The notes beneath the pieces were generated by a model. That model worked only from the letters and a program-made list of their open reading frames with translations, made no database searches and was not told the origin of the DNA. A stretch of DNA of 64,000 nucleotides from Mesorhizobium huakuii (GTDB taxonomy: Bacteria > Pseudomonadota > Alphaproteobacteria > Rhizobiales > Rhizobiaceae): assembly GCF_030160235.1 (NCBI RefSeq), contig NZ_BSNY01000049.1, forward strand, positions 1 to 64,000, given 5' to 3'. Both the position numbers and the translations under genes were made by a program. Below are positions 62,347-64,000 of the stretch, one piece after another. Each line of letters starts with the position of its first letter. Within the stretch, counting starts at the first letter, position 1.

Positions 62347-63051
62347 TTAGGTCAGCAACTGCCGGCAAATGTCGATGAACGTCGCGGCCCAGCCGGCCAG
62401 CAGCGCGAAGATGGCAAGCCAGACGAAAAGCAGGAAATGCCAGTACATGGCGCATAGTTCCACGCCGAGGCGAAGCCGTTCCGGCCGCGTTCCAGTCCAG
62501 GCGCTCGTGGTGGTCCTGCCCAGGCCGACCAGCCCTCCCAACACGTGCAGGCCATGCATGCCGGTTATCAGGTAGAAGAAACTGTTTGCCGGATTGGAGG
62601 CCAGGAAATAACCGTCGGCGGTCAGCTGCCGCCATGCCATGAACTGTCCGACCAGGAAGGCGAACGCAGTGAGCCCGGCCGTGGCGAGGCCGAGCCTGAC
62701 GGTGTCGATCTGGCCCCTGCGCGCGGCAACCGAGGTGCATTGCAGGGCCACGCTGCTCAGGACCAGCACGCCGGTGTTGAGCCAGAGCAGACGCGGCAGG
62801 GGCAACGGCTGCCAGTCCGGCACCGCCATCCGCATGAAGTAGGCACTGGTGAAGAGCGCGAACAGGCAGCCGACGACCGCTAGGAAAACGCCGAGGCCGA
62901 TCTTGGCGGTTGGCAGGGCCGACCGATCGAGGCCGACAAGGTCACCGGCCAGACCTTGCTCGAGCCATGGCTTCGTCATCAGCCCCTGGTGCGAAAGCCA
63001 CCATCCGGCAAAACCGGCAATGACAAGCAGGAAGACCAGGATGACGCTCAT
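62347..63051 (-). CDS. Second cytochrome oxidase subunit III-like protein
   Basis: Predicted 234-residue seven-helix protein. GYFLASNPANSFFYLITGMHGLHVLGGLVGL and CAMYWHFLLFVWLAIFALL correspond to the subunit III signatures, but diverged: the WHFVDLVW block reads WHFLLFVW. Its start overlaps the subunit I stop by four bases, so it is translationally coupled. It may fill a subunit III or NorE-like role in this oxidase. Confidence 0.85.
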   Translation of the reverse strand: MSVILVFLLVIAGFAGWWLSHQGLMTKPWLEQGLAGDLVGLDRSALPTAKIGLGVFLAVVGCLFALFTSAYFMRMAVPDWQPLPLPRLLWLNTGVLVLSSVALQCTSVAARRGQIDTVRLGLATAGLTAFAFLVGQFMAWRQLTADGYFLASNPANSFFYLITGMHGLHVLGGLVGLGRTTTSAWTGTRPERLRLGVELCAMYWHFLLFVWLAIFALLAGWAATFIDICRQLLT

Positions 63052-64000
63052 GCCGGCTCCCTTGAGGGACCGAAGGAGCCCGGCATGTTCTGCGGGATGA
63101 AGTCCTCCTTGGCGCCCGGTACGCTGTAATCATAAGCCCAGCGATAGACGATCGGCAGGTCCTTGCCGAAATTGCCGTGGGCCGGCGGTGTTTGCGGCGT
63201 CTGCCATTCGAGGGTCGTGGCCCGCCACGGATTGCCGCCGGCCTCGCGGCCATGGCGGACGCTCCAGATCAGGTTGAACAGAAACACCATCTGGGCGAAA
63301 CCGACGATGAACGCCATGACGCTGATGAACGAGTTCAGGTGATGGGCCGACTCCGTCATGATCGTCATGTCTGTCAGTTCAGCATAGCGTCGCGGCACGC
63401 CCATCAGGCCGAGGTAGTGCATGGGGAAGAAAATCAGGTAGGCGCCGAGGAAGGTGACCCAGAAATGGAACCGGCCCAGCGTTTCGTTGAGCATCCGGCC
63501 GGTGACCTTCGGGTACCAATGGTAGATCGCGCCAAAGACCACGAGGATCGGGGCGACGCCCATGACCATATGGAAATGGGCGACGACGAACATTGTGTCG
63601 GATAGCGGAACATCGACGACGACATTGCCGAGGAACAGGCCGGTCAGCCCGCCATTAACGAAGGTGACGATGAAGGCCAGGGCGAACAGCATTGGTATGG
63701 TGAGATGGATGTCGCCGCGCCACAGGGTCAGCACCCAATTGTAGACCTTGATGGCGGTGGGGATGGCGATGATCAGCGTCGTGGTGGCGAAGAAGAAGCC
63801 AAAATAGGGGTGCATGCCGCTGACATACATGTGGTGCGCCCAGACCACGAAACTGAGCGCGCCAATGCCGACGATGGCCCAGACCATCATCCGGTAGCCG
63901 AAGATGTTCTTGCGCGCATGGGTGCTGATCAGGTCGGATACGATGCCGAAGGCCGGCAGCGCCACGATGTAGACCTCGGGATGGCCGAAGAACCAGAACA
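63048..64000 (-). CDS. Cytochrome oxidase subunit I, 5' part beyond the window
   Basis: Partial gene of at least 317 residues running off the right edge. The visible part begins FWFFGHPEVYIVALPAF, carrying the CuB histidine and cross-linked tyrosine of the HPEVY motif, and continues with WAHHMYVSGMHP and VDVPLSDTMFVVAHFHMVMG, which hold the remaining CuB histidines and the heme ligands. It is the catalytic subunit. A tail of about 40 residues follows the last helix. A subunit II gene is not in the window and may lie just to the right. Confidence 0.95.
   Translation of the reverse strand, partial: FWFFGHPEVYIVALPAFGIVSDLISTHARKNIFGYRMMVWAIVGIGALSFVVWAHHMYVSGMHPYFGFFFATTTLIIAIPTAIKVYNWVLTLWRGDIHLTIPMLFALAFIVTFVNGGLTGLFLGNVVVDVPLSDTMFVVAHFHMVMGVAPILVVFGAIYHWYPKVTGRMLNETLGRFHFWVTFLGAYLIFFPMHYLGLMGVPRRYAELTDMTIMTESAHHLNSFISVMAFIVGFAQMVFLFNLIWSVRHGREAGGNPWRATTLEWQTPQTPPAHGNFGKDLPIVYRWAYDYSVPGAKEDFIPQNMPGSFGPSREPA

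Overview
The window looks like a chromosomal segment of a Rhizobiales alphaproteobacterium, most likely Mesorhizobium or a close relative. The case rests on high GC, an ExoR-type exopolysaccharide repressor, a Ros/MucR regulator, PopZ, Ti-plasmid-style TraA/TraC/TraD, DUF1127 proteins next to CCTCCTCCC-loop RNAs, and the order dgt-argS-SPOR-nagZ-scpAB-tatABC-serS-surE-pcm-nlpD-like. The assignment is from protein resemblance and gene order, not from a search.

1-8285 is accessory DNA ending at the 3' end of a tRNA-Asn gene. It carries a MucR-like regulator, a Ti-type relaxase module (traD, traC, an oriT resembling the RSF1010/IncQ nick region, traA), gene debris including a frameshifted zinc-ribbon gene, a two-gene DprA-like/phosphoribosyltransferase unit, and an unrecorded 52-residue membrane protein. 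No integrase, coupling protein or type IV secretion genes are visible, so it is an element edge or a remnant.

8286-22376 is mostly core: tRNA-Asn, tRNA-Cys, a Pcm-like methyltransferase with tolC, popZ, valS, an OmpP1/FadL porin, ilvD overlapping exoR, and a leftward erpA-VOC-xthA operon. 22453-38446 is a long rightward housekeeping cluster for nucleotide pool control, arginyl- and seryl-tRNA synthesis, peptidoglycan recycling, chromosome segregation (ScpAB), Tat export, SurE/Pcm and a LytM factor. An AraC regulator and a divergent sugar-epimerase-like gene interrupt it before a DUF815 ATPase, yajC and a fused secDF. secDF is followed by homologues of two mitochondrial complex I assembly factors, a membrane protein and a sterol desaturase-like enzyme.

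47238-49906 (minus strand) holds a frameshifted ParD antitoxin, trmFO, and the most striking locus: two 46-residue DUF1127 genes followed by three tandem units of about 180 bp. Each unit folds into three hairpins exposing CCTCCTCC loops, nine anti-Shine-Dalgarno motifs in all, resembling the CcsR/cuckoo RNA class. 50142-51841 encodes a DUF2157/GDYXXLXY membrane pair.

51947-55035 is a small accretion zone at tRNA-Leu(TAG), with one full-length decayed copy and one 3' partial copy of the tRNA separating a RidA-family gene and a methyltransferase. 55394-64000 returns to core-like content: trigger factor, a cytochrome c, heme O synthase, a DUF2189 protein, a YbaK-family deacylase and a leftward cytochrome oxidase operon whose subunit I runs off the right edge.
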